Assembly: GCA_013433145.1 (NCBI GenBank) | Contig: CM024169.1 | Span: 1,798,001 to 1,862,000, forward strand | Reading direction: 5' to 3' | DNA: 64,000 nt | From: Ascaris suum | Taxonomy: Eukaryota; Nematoda; Chromadorea; Rhabditida; Ascarididae | Shown here: positions 12,856 to 49,905 of the stretch, in pieces | Numbering within the stretch: position 1 is the stretch's first letter | Layout: every line of letters begins with the position of its first letter | Program-made: the position numbers and the translations under genes | The notes under the pieces: model-generated | What the model saw: only the letters and a program-made list of their open reading frames with translations | What the model was told of the DNA's origin: nothing | Databases searched by the model: none

Positions 12856-15125
12856 TCATAAGCTTCGAGGAATGGGTCCATCAGAGGAGTGAAGGAAAAG
12901 TTCAGTCCACGGAAGGGGCATTTATGGCATACTTGCGGCTACGAGATCTACTGCACTCCCACATCGTATGCAAGGCTTGTTATGAGGAAGTTAAGCCTAT
13001 GAGGTGTGTTGGCAATTAGCGAAACTCTGGGATAGGAGCCTCACCTTTCGATCTGGCTAGCTGCCGAGGAACAGTAATGCCTTTCATAGGTGATCGCAAA
13101 TTAAACTGCAATGTGTCGTGAAACTAATACTTCGTCGAACGTGATGACATTTTACATAGCATCTCATCCTATGAGACGTGTCTATAGAAGCGAAGGTATA
13201 ACCGGGATCGACAAGTGCCACCGAATCAGTGAGTGGATGACGGAGTTGAGCGAGGGTCGGAGTCTATCAGAAAGCCAGCACAAGAACTCCCTCTTCATTT
13301 TGCAGTATTATGCTTCGTGGTGGATTTAGTTACCTCTGGTCACTGATCCAATCTTGAGGAAATACCAAAATTTCCAGAACTATAACGATAAGAACTATCC
13401 CATGAATTTTGCAGACTTCGTCACTTTTGCTTACAGTGAATTCATCGGATCGCAATGGGAAAAGTTTAAAATCAAGTTTCAGAGAACCTGCGGTAACACA
13501 GTTAACGATGGCCACTAGAGCGTTAATCTTCGGGGCTTAATGCGGCCTAAAGAGTTCGACAACCGCTCTGATATATTGCAAATAAAAATGATCTTTGCAA
13601 AGAACTAGTCATGAAAGATTTTTTGTTGCCGACATCAGCAAGTTGATGCCTAGGAAAACATAAGTTTTGCATTTTGCCGTTGCTCTCCGACCAACTCATG
13701 TGGTCAATAAATTTCGTGCGCCTTGGAATGTCTGATGAGTTCTCACCTATTCTGCAAGCACGACAGGTGACGGACGTCTTCTACGTCCGCAATGGAAGTG
13801 CCGTAAATCCGTAAATCCAATTTTTTCTGGATATAGTCACTGAATTAGATGCCAAGAATGAATATGTTGATTGAGTGCTATTCGAATTTATGCGAGTGGT
13901 CGGTTTCACGAGAAAACTCCCACTAATACGTCCTATGACTACTTCTGCATAGCTGAGCGGACACTTAAAAGTATGGGCTAAAATATTGGCTGCGCTAATC
14001 CCTCCGGAAAAAAAAATTCTTTTTATCTTTTGTTTTTGTTGTCGAGTCCTTAATATATCTGGATTAATATGAAAGGTTTGCAATCATTACCATCACATAG
14101 GAAAATGATACACTCTTAGATATGTTACAATGCTCCTCAGGATGTTTTTTTGCTATGGTACTAAATAAAGGTATCCTTCCCCCATAATATCCTTTATCGC
14201 AATTCGTTGTCAGCACCGTAAATACCATTCCGGTACTCTACGAGCAACAAAATTTGCAAGCCCCACAAATATCTCCTCAAAATCATTAACAAAAGAAATC
14301 CAAGCAGATATTTGAGCACTTCAAAAAAATGCAATTGTCAATGCAAATGAAAAAACAATTCTATTCATAAGTTTATTCTTCAATAAAGAAAAAAAAAACC
14401 GATAAATTCAAAAAAAAAAACATTGAGGGACATTAGAAAAAAAAAAAGAGAAAAATATTCATTAAATCAACTTATAAATGAGCAATAATTGAGGAAAATC
14501 GAGAATAATCTTAGAAAAATTCGACATCAAATATGCAGAATTCCATCAAATGAAAATATCAATTAAAATGGAAGAAATAGAAAATCATCTTTACGTATAT
14601 AATCATCGCATCGATGAGTTAACGACTCGAAAAAAAATCGCCTACTAGAACAAGAATCCTTCTTCATTGATCGTTGACCTTAATTGAGTGGTACCTGCAT
14701 GAGACTTTTGCATTTAAGCTTGACGTATCTTCAACGAAAAACTCGTAATTATTCGTTTTTTTTTCCATTGCAACCTATAAAGTTCGAAAATGATTGCTAA
14801 GTTTTTATGAGTTGAGTTGGAAAAATCAAATCAAAAAAAAAAATTAGTAGTTTCATTTTGCTTGCCGAATTTAAAGTTTGATGTCGAGCATATTCGAGCA
14901 ATCGAACGACGAATTGCAATCAAAGGTTGCAAATCGAAAGGTTGCAATCAACTGCCACGTAGAAAATTTTCTTAGAAAGTAATCACCTACAGTATGCCAA
15001 CATGTAAACCCCCCCCCCTCCGTTGTCATCAGTAAATCTTATATTTTATAATAAAAACCCTAATGCTCTTCTTTCCGTCCTCGCCGAATAAGTCAGGTGT
15101 TGAGTGAAAATTGACTAAATTAGTA

Positions 15126-15270
15126 TCAACGATTTTCTAAGGTGTTGCGTTGATTATCCGTATTTGGATCAACATTTACGGTGCCAACGGAAATGCCCCA
15201 AATATCGGCGCCACTGATCAACGCTTCATTCTTATTTCCTCGTGCGGAAATCCAAAACGTTGTTCTATAA
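15126..15270 (-). CDS. Exon-like segment of an unidentified gene (2)
   Basis: Minus-strand frame reading TTFWISARGNKNEALISGAD, then IWGISVGTVNVDPNTDNQ, ending at a TGA. It is preceded by usable acceptors (ATACAG or TTATAG). It looks like a C-terminal exon, possibly of the same gene as the segment at 15.4-15.5 kb, but the phases I could test (1 into 0 or 2) do not join. Product unknown. Confidence 0.33.
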
Positions 15271-15407
15271 TAAAGCACCTGTATATTAATACTAACGAGT
15301 AATCTCATCGAATTCAGCAACAAACTTTACACTCTATCATTGCAAAATATGACGACATATTACTATTACAGACAAACCGATGACACTAGTTTAGTTCGGT
15401 GGTCACA

Positions 15408-15515
15408 TCAACGCTGTGCATCTATCGCGCACTCCTTCCTCGTGAATAAGTACGCGAGCTTATCAACATCATAAACGGCCTCGCATACAACCATATCAAC
15501 AAACATACCACCTAC
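15408..15515 (-). CDS. Exon-like segment of an unidentified gene (1)
   Basis: On the minus strand an acceptor TTTGTAG opens a short frame beginning GGMFVDMVVCEAVYDVDKLA and ending KECAIDAQR at a TGA. The amino-acid composition is protein-like and the acceptor is good, but I do not recognise the family. A phase-1 donor (C|GTTGAT) sits just before the stop, so it may splice onward rather than end here. It lies about 330 bp beyond the poly(A) signal of the ZNF800-like gene and does not fit that gene's phase-0 splice, so it probably belongs to a separate transcript. Confidence 0.35.
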   Translation of the reverse strand, partial: VGGMFVDMVVCEAVYDVDKLAYLFTRKECAIDAQR

Positions 15516-15841
15516 AAATAAAAAAAAACAAATATCAAAACATACAGAACAAAACGGATAAACCAATAAAATGAATAAAGAAATCCACGCCCCTCTTAGG
15601 CATCTATTTTTCTTTTCTTTTCCACCTCTGAGAAAAATTAGCATATGTAAGAAATAAATAACAAAGGCAAGTGGTGTACGAGCATAGAATGAACGTTATA
15701 CTCCAACAAATATGATTGCAATATGCTTTAAGTACTAAATAATATAACAGTGAGATCGAAAGGTGCATAAAGGTGAGCCGCACATAACTGCACGCCGAAT
15801 ACATTCCAAACGACTTCTTCACATAAATAATAAATTTGTGA

Positions 15842-15847
15842 TTTATT
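15842..15847 (-). terminator. Poly(A) signal of the ZNF800-like gene
   Basis: AATAAA on the minus strand about 200 nt after the stop codon at 16049-16047. This is a normal 3' UTR distance and supports the gene ending here. Confidence 0.55.
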
Positions 15848-16046
15848 GCTCTGATAAATCCTCCATTTGTTTCTACTTCCCACCCCAAATGAGTTTCTAC
15901 GAACAAAAATTCAGAATGGAATGCTTTAAGCGATCAGCTATGAAGCAAGCAAAATCATCCACGAAAAAAAATGCGCGACCGCATGAAAGTGAACGTGATA
16001 ATATAAACTGGGAAGTTGAAATACATCGACAGCAACCCTGAACGAC

Positions 16047-40767
<24,721 letters not shown>

Positions 40768-41684
40768 AGTTGTAGCGAGAGTTCGAGCAATTCTAGGTGG
40801 CACTTCATTTTATGAAAGACACGTTCAACTTGATGTTTACAAAGGGTATGAGTGGTGGAGAACATTTTACGAGGAATATTCGACAATAGAGGCCTTCTAG
40901 AAATGCATTCAACTGAAGATGAGTGAAAAAAAAAAACTTTTTTTTTCTAAGTTCTATAAGAGAGAGCGTTTTAGAGAATCTGATCGGAAATAAAATACGG
41001 CAAAACACCATTATAAAATATTCAATTATATCATTGCTCTAGTAAGTAGGTAAATATTACAAAAAAAAACAACTGGGAATACAAAAGCGATCCAATACCG
41101 GAGAAGAGAAAAAGAAAAACGAAAAATGAAACCGGAATACCGGAAAAAGATGAAAGAATGGTTTTACGCCGGTGAGTTCTTCCATGATAACAATCAAAGG
41201 AATGTTCATATGGCATTGTTTTGGGTGTGAAACGATTAATCCACGGTAGGCATAATAATAAAACTGCCGGATATGATTTCAGTGAAATTCAACAAGCACC
41301 CTTCAATTATGAGCCTCTTCAACGCCACATCACCTACTAAGACATTTATGCTAATTCATCTAATTATAGCGATATTACTGTAGTGATAGTAACAAAAGTA
41401 TTTATGGTGGTATTGTTATTGCTATTAGTATTGAGAAATGAAGATTACTTTATTATTTAACTAATAAATCAACTCGGAGTTGACAAATTACAGCGTTCAT
41501 TGGTAAGTAAGCCTGCAGGGACTGTGGCGCTTAAAAATTTCGAAGAGGTGTTTTCTCGACGAGCTTATCGGGAGGGAAGGTGGGAGACGTCGGATTTCAC
41601 TGATTTCGATTACTTCTTCCAGTCAGATCCTTCCAGCTGAATACAGTTCTACGCGTTTGTTTACATGCATACATTTGGGCACAT

Positions 41685-41685
<1 letters not shown>

Positions 41686-41763
<78 letters not shown>

Positions 41764-41765
41764 AC

Positions 41766-41840
<75 letters not shown>
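41686..41840. repeat. Interrupted (TA)n microsatellite
   Basis: TA array broken by TATACATATAAACATTA near 41755-41769 and by a single G near 41801, so it is older or less homogenised than the other arrays. Confidence 0.95.
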
Positions 41841-41842
<2 letters not shown>

Positions 41843-42651
41843 TTTATAAGTGTATAGGTGTACATATACAGATAGCGTAATACCCGTATGGCGGCCAGAT
41901 TTCCGTCTCGTTGTCACCACCTGCGAATCTTCCATCGAAATAGCTCTAAATATTTTGAAATAATCTTTCTCTCGGGCTCTAACCAATTAGGAAATGAGGG
42001 GAAGAAGGGGTAAAGGAGGGGACAAATTAGTCTTTCGACTATCTCCTTTATATTTGGACATCGAAACGTGACTGAGCCGTTGTCCGTTGCACTGCTACGG
42101 AAGTGCAAAAGGTTTTTAAGACAGGAGGAAGGCTCTGGACCTTCCTTGGGTCTTAGACCGATCCCACGAACACTTCGGCCTCAAGAGTACACCTCTCTGC
42201 CTAAAGCTAACCTGGAGTGTACTCACTTCCTTACCTGTTATAATAGTCCAGGGGCACATCGGCTGTATAACTGCTGGTGCAAATAACACCAGGGCTTTAT
42301 AGGACCTGGAGAGGAAGGAATTGGGGTTACGAGTGGAGGAGGATTTCAAATGACTATGACTAGGCAAATAACGAGGTGCTAAGCTAAAGCACAAATAACC
42401 AAGCGTATTGTCGGTAAACGATTTAGAGGAATATTTATGTGTCATATACGTGATGTATCCTTTTTCGGGGTGCGGGGGGGGGGGGCGGTCGAAAAAATCC
42501 TGCTCCTTGTCCTGAAAGCTCCTGAAAGTGCCTTTAGCTATAGCATCATTGATTGATTTGAATAAAATCTTGCAAAGAGATCTCATTATTTTGTTTGATT
42601 AATGATGAAACTGAGCACTGTTTTTACTTTATTCTAATCAATAAAAACGCA

Positions 42652-42713
42652 CAAGAAAGCACGCCAAAAAGGCTAGCAAGAAAGCACGCCAAAAAGGCTA
42701 GCAAGAAAGCACG
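42652..42713 (+). repeat. 25-bp tandem repeat, 2.5 copies
   Basis: The unit CAAGAAAGCACGCCAAAAAG plus GCTAG starts at 42652 and 42677, with a partial third copy at 42702. The copies are identical, so the duplication is recent or the assembly stuttered. Confidence 0.9.
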
Positions 42714-45700
42714 ATATGCGCTTTTTGCAATTTTAATATTCACGCCGATTGACTGTTGAAAGTATCAAAGAGAACGACATAAAGCGCCTGATAACTGGTT
42801 TTTTTTTAAAACAACTTTAGCCATTTCTATAGTATAAATCTGCAGCTGAAAAGCGATTTTCATATGCTTTCGATTGAGTGCATAAAATTAAGCGAGGTTT
42901 TTTTTAGTATACGAGGTAGACCGTTTAATATAAGATCACTGTGGAAAATTTGTTGAATATCCATTTCTTAGTGACGAAAAATTTGCATCTGCATATGCAA
43001 ATTTCATGTCAACGTTGAATTGTTTGACCTATAAACAAGGCGACCGGTGAGATGGGAGATATTTAAATGCGAGAAATACGGGCTATCAGGCTATGACCTT
43101 AGTACTGTTGTTTGTGGAGCTGGCGAATTGAAAATGCAGCCGAGGAAAAGAAAATACATATACACACATAATGTCTCATGATGAGCTTTTACAGAAATCT
43201 GCTGAAAGTTTTCTTTGGAACGCCCATAAGGACGCAAGAAAGCTTTCCGGATTGCGTCAGAGGCAAAGCGGTCAGGTTTTATGGCTTCCGTTCCTGAAAC
43301 CCCCCTTCTCCCACCCCATCTCTTTTAAGAGAAAAGTCTGAGGGCACAAAGCTGAACACGTTTTCGATAAAAGCGCCATCAATAAAGCATAATTCGTTTC
43401 CGGACATTTGCGCTATGTTGGATTATTGCCGTTATGTATTTTAACTCACAACGCAAAGCACCGTATGTAAAGATAGCGACTTCGCACTTTACATCACCTC
43501 ACCTAGTTCAATGATCTCTCATCTGCACTTTTCCGCGTTCAATCAAATTGAGGCGCAAATGTCAGAGCATGGCAAAAAAAAAAAATTACGCTTTCTTTAT
43601 TTTTACTCTATGTGAACAATTTGATTTCATTTTTCTTTGCGGATTAATTGTTCTACCATAGTACTATAGATACAGTCATGTGTCACGTGCCACGAACCGG
43701 CTCTCAGAACAGTGTAATTAGAGAGAAGATTCGATACGAATATAAAATAATTCACGATTATAGGTATTCCCACATTTGGCATCGTTACGGCTATTGGCTA
43801 TTTCAAACATACGACCTTACAATATTGACTCATTTGCTGTATTTAGCCGCAATCACCGTCAATTTACCTCATTCATATCCGTCGATTTGTGGATTTCATT
43901 GTTAGAGGTTATTGAAGGATGCTGTCCTGTTGTAGCGTTATTACAGGTTGTTTTATTGCCTTACTCTTGTGTTTATTTTCTTTGTAATATCCGATTGGTT
44001 TTCAATCTTTTTTCGAGGCTTTTTTTTAAATGGTAATTACTAAATAGAATAAAACAAAAATTCGATGAGCAGTAAGAATAATGGATAAATGTCCAGAAAA
44101 TATTTGAGCATGATAGGTGGCAAAAATCCCATAGATATAAACGTTAATTGAAGATAGCTATTGTAATATTTACTGCCAACACATAAATGTACTCTATTGC
44201 TGTAATATGCCAAAAATATACTATTACTACAACAAAATAAACGTGAAAATTTATAGCAATCAACAATAGTAATGCAAAACAAACCATATTTAATTTGTTT
44301 ATTTGCGCATAAAAAAAGGAAAAAAAATATACTCAAAGATAGATTTATCAATATCAGTACTATTCGTAGAAATTTCCTTAAGAGTAATGGGGAGGGGGGG
44401 GGGGATGAGAGATGATGTTTTGTTGAATGAAAGATGGGCAGGTGTGATCTTTGCACTATATTCGAGACTATGCAACGTTCAAATTGAAAGGAAATTAGCT
44501 AATCGAAGTATTGTGCTTAATTCATTTGTTTTCTATATTATTCCCATTTGGAATTTCTGCTATATCATGTGATTATGAGCGGGGCAAATTGTTGTATCTT
44601 GAGCGGGGCTTAGAGCAGTGCGAGATTGCTGCAATATCCCCTACCTGCCCGTGTACAACTAATTTTACCTATTTTATTCCCGCATACTCACATTTGCATT
44701 TCTCATGTTTTATGCTATTCCTTTCCTCTTTTTTTTTGGGGGGGGGGGAGGGGGGGGGGGGGTCTAAATACATGTTTGCATGCCGTGTTTACGGCACCAA
44801 AGATCGCGGAGAAACTCCAAAATTTTTTGATGGTAACAATATAAATTTGAGCCGTTATGTGCAGAAAATCTTTTATAAACTTGGCAAAAGGAGACGGCAG
44901 CGATCTACTGCCAACCCTCACCGCCTCAATTCATTATATGGAAGGAAAAAAACCAAAACTTCGGATAACTCTAGACTTCAAAAAAAACTTTAAAAACCTT
45001 CAAATGAAACATTACTAGTTGAAAAGTTGTAAGTTTCGGAAATAACTTAAGTACAGCAATCACCAAAATTACCATATTTGTTTAATAAACCCCCCTCCCC
45101 TGCCATTGGTAGTGCTGGATTCTATGGTACTAGTTCTTCTCAATGATACAACGACGACAAGGCCATCATTGTAAGACGTTCCCGTTTGGGTTATATACAT
45201 TATTTTTGCTGGAATAATGGTAAAAGCCTTTTTTCGCTGTGATGTGAAAATGATTTCGCTTCAGAATCGAGAGATTCTTTTGACCTTAATTCTACTCGCG
45301 TTATCTTGTATTACTACTACTATTACAATAATAGCATAACTGCTGGAATTATATGAATATTTGGGTAATGAACACTGAAGACAACGATCACAGGATGCTA
45401 AATGAAATACTATTCAACGACGAAAGCGGCAATTCCAGAATAAGTTCTAAACGAACGCGAGAAGAAAGGCTATTCGTTTCGACGAAACTTTTAATCGGTC
45501 ATAGAAAAGAAAGAAGTCTATAAACGAGGGAGAGAAATCTATTTCAACGATTATTATATATTTCTCCCCGCTATTATTCAATATTTTCAATTAACAGCTC
45601 ATTAGCATATTGTTAGAGCGATGATATGTTCTTATTGTTGCTTTGTATATTTATTTTGTTGGTTGAATATTTCAAGCTTTTTTCCATTATATAATAAAGA

Positions 45701-47701
45701 TATTTTTGTTTATTTGTTTGTGTGTGTATAATTCTTCTACGTTGAAGGTAAAATAATCGAAAGACTAGAATTCGTCATTCCCAATTTTCATTAATGATAC
45801 AAACACTCATCGTTTATTTGCATTTTGCATCAATTCTCATGAAAGAGGTGAATGCGACACGTTGAGATTCAAAGATTGCAATTGCATATAATCTACAAAT
45901 TGCTCGTATCATATTACATACGTAAATTTTTATATAGTTTCCATGAAACAAGTATAGTTAAAAGTTAAGAGTATATTTGTTGTGGAATTTAAGAAACACT
46001 CCGATGGAAATGATCTCTTCATTGAATCTTCCGCCGAGAATTCGGTCAAAAGAGCGACAGCTGCTATTGAAATTCAAGTTTTCTTTTATTGAGAACTTCA
46101 ACTTGAATTCGCACCGAGATTGGGGAATATGAGATATGTGCCGCTAAAATTCGGGTTTTTCCCACGCAAAAGTTAGACTCCCGCCGAAATATTAAGGCTT
46201 CATGCGACAGTTGTTGCCAATGCCCGGGTTTTTCCGGATTACACCTTGAAATCTGGCGACAGGGTGGATGCGTTTGCGATGGCGATTACTGAAATCCGGA
46301 TTTTTCTGGACGCAAATTTGAATTCGCGCCAAAAATTCACCAGTTCGTGAAATGCAAACTGCAATGCAGCCTGAACTTCAATTGTAGTTGCGATGTAATT
46401 TTGTCTACAAAAAATTTCAAGGTTATGTTGACGAAATTATAGAGTGAGCTTATAGACTTCAAAAAAGAAGGACACGATTCGACAGGCTCACTGATGGACC
46501 TTCTCTGTTGCACAATTTAATCGATGTGGAACTTGCTGTTGTTGTGGACGCGAGGACGCCAACGGTGCTCGTATCATCAAATTCACGTATGTTAGGCACA
46601 GAGAGGGGGAGCCGCAAACTGGAATTGCTAATGAGATTCGACCTTCGTGGTTTTGGCAAGAGGGCAACAGCTTTTGAAGCGACGGTACGGCCAGAAAAGC
46701 GGTGCAGACGGCAACACGAACAAGCCGAGTAGAACTGCACAGATGTGATATTTCAGCTCGAACGTAACAACATGGAAGGTTCGCTCTATTTCCACGAGGT
46801 AGCTTTTGTATGCCATTGTTCTTTTTAGCTGCATAGAGTTCTTCCACCTTCCAGGTGTGTATCACGACTTCGGTGTGTTGATAGCTGTCTATTATACCGC
46901 TTGAACGTTGTTACTCCTCTTTGCTATACTTATTTCAGGTTTTCCCCAATGATAAATGAGTATATTTCATTAAGCATTAATTAAAGTGATTTCAAGTGTG
47001 ACCTTCACGTCGTTCAACGAAAATCCTCCACCATTGGCTACGATTGCGCATGACAATTAAACAGCACCTCGCACATTCGTATATCAAGCCCATGAGAAAG
47101 GTAGTAGGCGATAGCGCTATAAAAGAACGAACTTTCGAAGCGTTCTCTCACCAAGCGAAAAACTTAAAAACTGGTTCATTTCCAACATTTTGTTTGTCGC
47201 TTCCGTTTTGTCCTCATTCGCCGAAAGGTGGTGATAGGTGTCTTATCGGTATAGTTAGTAAAACAAAAGCGGAAGAATATCAATTAAGATGGCACGATAT
47301 GCGCTTTTTTGAATGCGCTTTTAAGGAACGAATTTTGCGCCTTAGAAACTAAAAAAATTAGAGCACATGAAAATTGCTGAAAAACATATAAAATGCTCGG
47401 TTAAAGTAAATCATACAATAAAAAAAAGCGTCTCTATGCGGATTGCAATTTTTTAAAATTTAAATCAGCCTGGCCATCCACGCAAATATTTCATTGAAAT
47501 TCCGCTTTTTTTTTTAATCTTATAATATGACCGATATATGATGAGAATGTTAGTGTCGTAAAATGCGCATGAATTTTTTTTTTTTTGCGTTTTTGACTCT
47601 TCTCAGAGTTGGTGCATAGACAAGAAATGTGAATTGGAGGTAATAAACATTATACTTAACAACTTTTATAGCTTTTGCTGCATTGATTTCCGTGTTCGAC
47701 A

Positions 47702-47725
47702 TACAGACAGACAGACAGACAGACA
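47702..47725 (+). repeat. (ACAG)n microsatellite
   Basis: Six perfect ACAG units. Confidence 0.9.
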
Positions 47726-48329
47726 AATATGCCACACATCGATTCATATGAACACAATAAACTTCTCTAAAGCAAACCCATAAAAGCGCATCAAAAACGC
47801 CGTTTTAATGGCCGATTTGTTTAGGTAATCGGTTTGATGAGAGTCTGCACACAATAATTTGCATATTCAATTTTTTTTTTGATGTATTGTTTAGACGAAT
47901 GAAATGCAAATGAGAAAACGCATATTGGGCTTTTTCACTTGTTTCATCACCTAACTGATATAAATGAATGCAAATAAATTAATTCTAAAGTTGGCATCAG
48001 TGATTTGCGTCCCATCGATCAAACTTCATGTTTTTATTTTCGGTGGTTTTCTTATGGAAACTAATGAACAAATAAACAGACACAGACATAAATATGTGCG
48101 TTTTGGTACTTCATATGCAAATTTAATCAATTTAACCTCTAAGCATATGCAAAATGGGAGATATTTGTGCGTACAACCGAATGCATTTTCTCATCTATAT
48201 TATTATTTGTTTGTAGTTTGTAGTACCGATTGGTGTCGGAAGTGAAATTGAAGAGCACATATTGTGCCCATTTCTTCTTTTGTTTGTTTCACCTGTCTAT
48301 ACAACACCTTTTATACTCATGTCTCTTAT

Positions 48330-48546
<217 letters not shown>

Positions 48547-49905
48547 CATTTCTTTATTGTTTCTGCTGACATTTAATTCTTGTATGCCACAAATATTGCA
48601 TATTTTTTGCATAAGCTTTTTGCATTCAAAAATTTCTCGAAAGCATTTCAAGCGAATAAGCCGATCGCCTCTTTTGTAATAAATTTCATCGAACTAGTAT
48701 AATTAGTTTCATGGCATAAAGAATTAAAGCTCAACGAATATTAAAGAGCTGCTTGATTGCGATTGTGATCCCAATTTTTGCGTTCACTTCTTGCCAATAA
48801 AGTTACAAATTTATGCAACGAATATGCATAAATTGTAAATAAACAAATAAATTTATGAATGTAATGATGTTTATTTTTGTTTTATTTGATATTAGTGTTG
48901 ATTCAGTTTCAAAGTTATTTATAAATTGAATGGTATAGTATTACCTACACCGAACTGCATTCAGTAATATTTGTAAAATAACTCGCAAAAACAGGATTTT
49001 CATACTCGTTTTTCTTTCACCTCTTGGTGCCATTCACTTCACCTTGGTTAAATCACTCTCCCGTTTATTCAATAAAAGGTTTTGGAGTAATTCTCAAATG
49101 TGTGCTATTAGATCGTTTTATGCGAAACGTTCAAAATCCACAGTTTGGCTTTTTGCCATATCGTTTCATGATGTCGGCATATTACGTGTCTGCGTAAGAT
49201 GAATTTCAAATCAGATTTGTGCATATTGCGCTTAGCTGTCTAGATTGCAAAGATTGTTCTACTTTCGTTGTGATATCATGAAATCTTCCTGAAACCGGAA
49301 AAGTTGGCGTTATCGAGTTTCTTTGAATGTCGATTAATTCCGTATAAGAATTAAAGGCAGTTATTCCGCTTCGTGCTACATTCCTAATCGCGTCTCTTCT
49401 ATACTTATATGCTGAAGATGTCCTGAGGAATACTAGAATCTTTGCTGATCATTAAAATTTGTCGTTCATCACAGGATCCTATTACGAATTGCAGATAAAC
49501 CTTGATGCATTCGGCCGGTCGAAATTCTATCGTTTCTGTTCTGATGAGAAAAAAAATCCGTATTGATTTCAGCATTATTTTGCTTCAAAAAATGTTCCCC
49601 AACAAACAGTGTTCTTTAGTACTATCATTGTCGTACGCGCATGGAATCTGTTTCCTGCCGATATCCTGAATGTGCCCACCTGTTGATGTTTCAATTTCCG
49701 GCTACGCCATCTCGGTGTTTTCACTCCTGCAACTGTCGAGTATTCACTTCCCATTCCTCTGGATTGTTGTTTCGGACGTTCTAATTTCTCGTGTTTGTTT
49801 CACTATTTCGGAAAAATGAAATATGTAAATAGGTAAACATCAGCGAATACCGTTCGTTATGTTTTTGAGTGGATCTAAAATTCACCTGCTGCAGATCGGT
49901 TTATT

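Larger units (their letters stand above)
10640..16046. other. Intergenic stretch between cyclin H and the ZNF800-like gene
   Basis: Apart from the tandem repeats near 10.8, 12.5 and 12.8 kb and two exon-like segments at 15.1-15.6 kb, nothing here could be joined into a gene. The missing first exon of cyclin H should lie in or beyond the 10.6 kb end. Poly(A) and poly(T) stretches are common around 14.3-14.9 kb. Confidence 0.5.

Noticed and set aside
42116..42586. 156-codon minus-strand ORF
   Set aside because: No recognisable motif, includes a proline run from a poly(G) tract, and no supporting splice structure; could be repeat-derived, but I cannot support it.
46459..46865. Overlapping open frames on both strands near 46.5-46.9 kb
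   Set aside because: Long in several frames at once because the stretch is GC-richer; no family match and no consistent exon structure.
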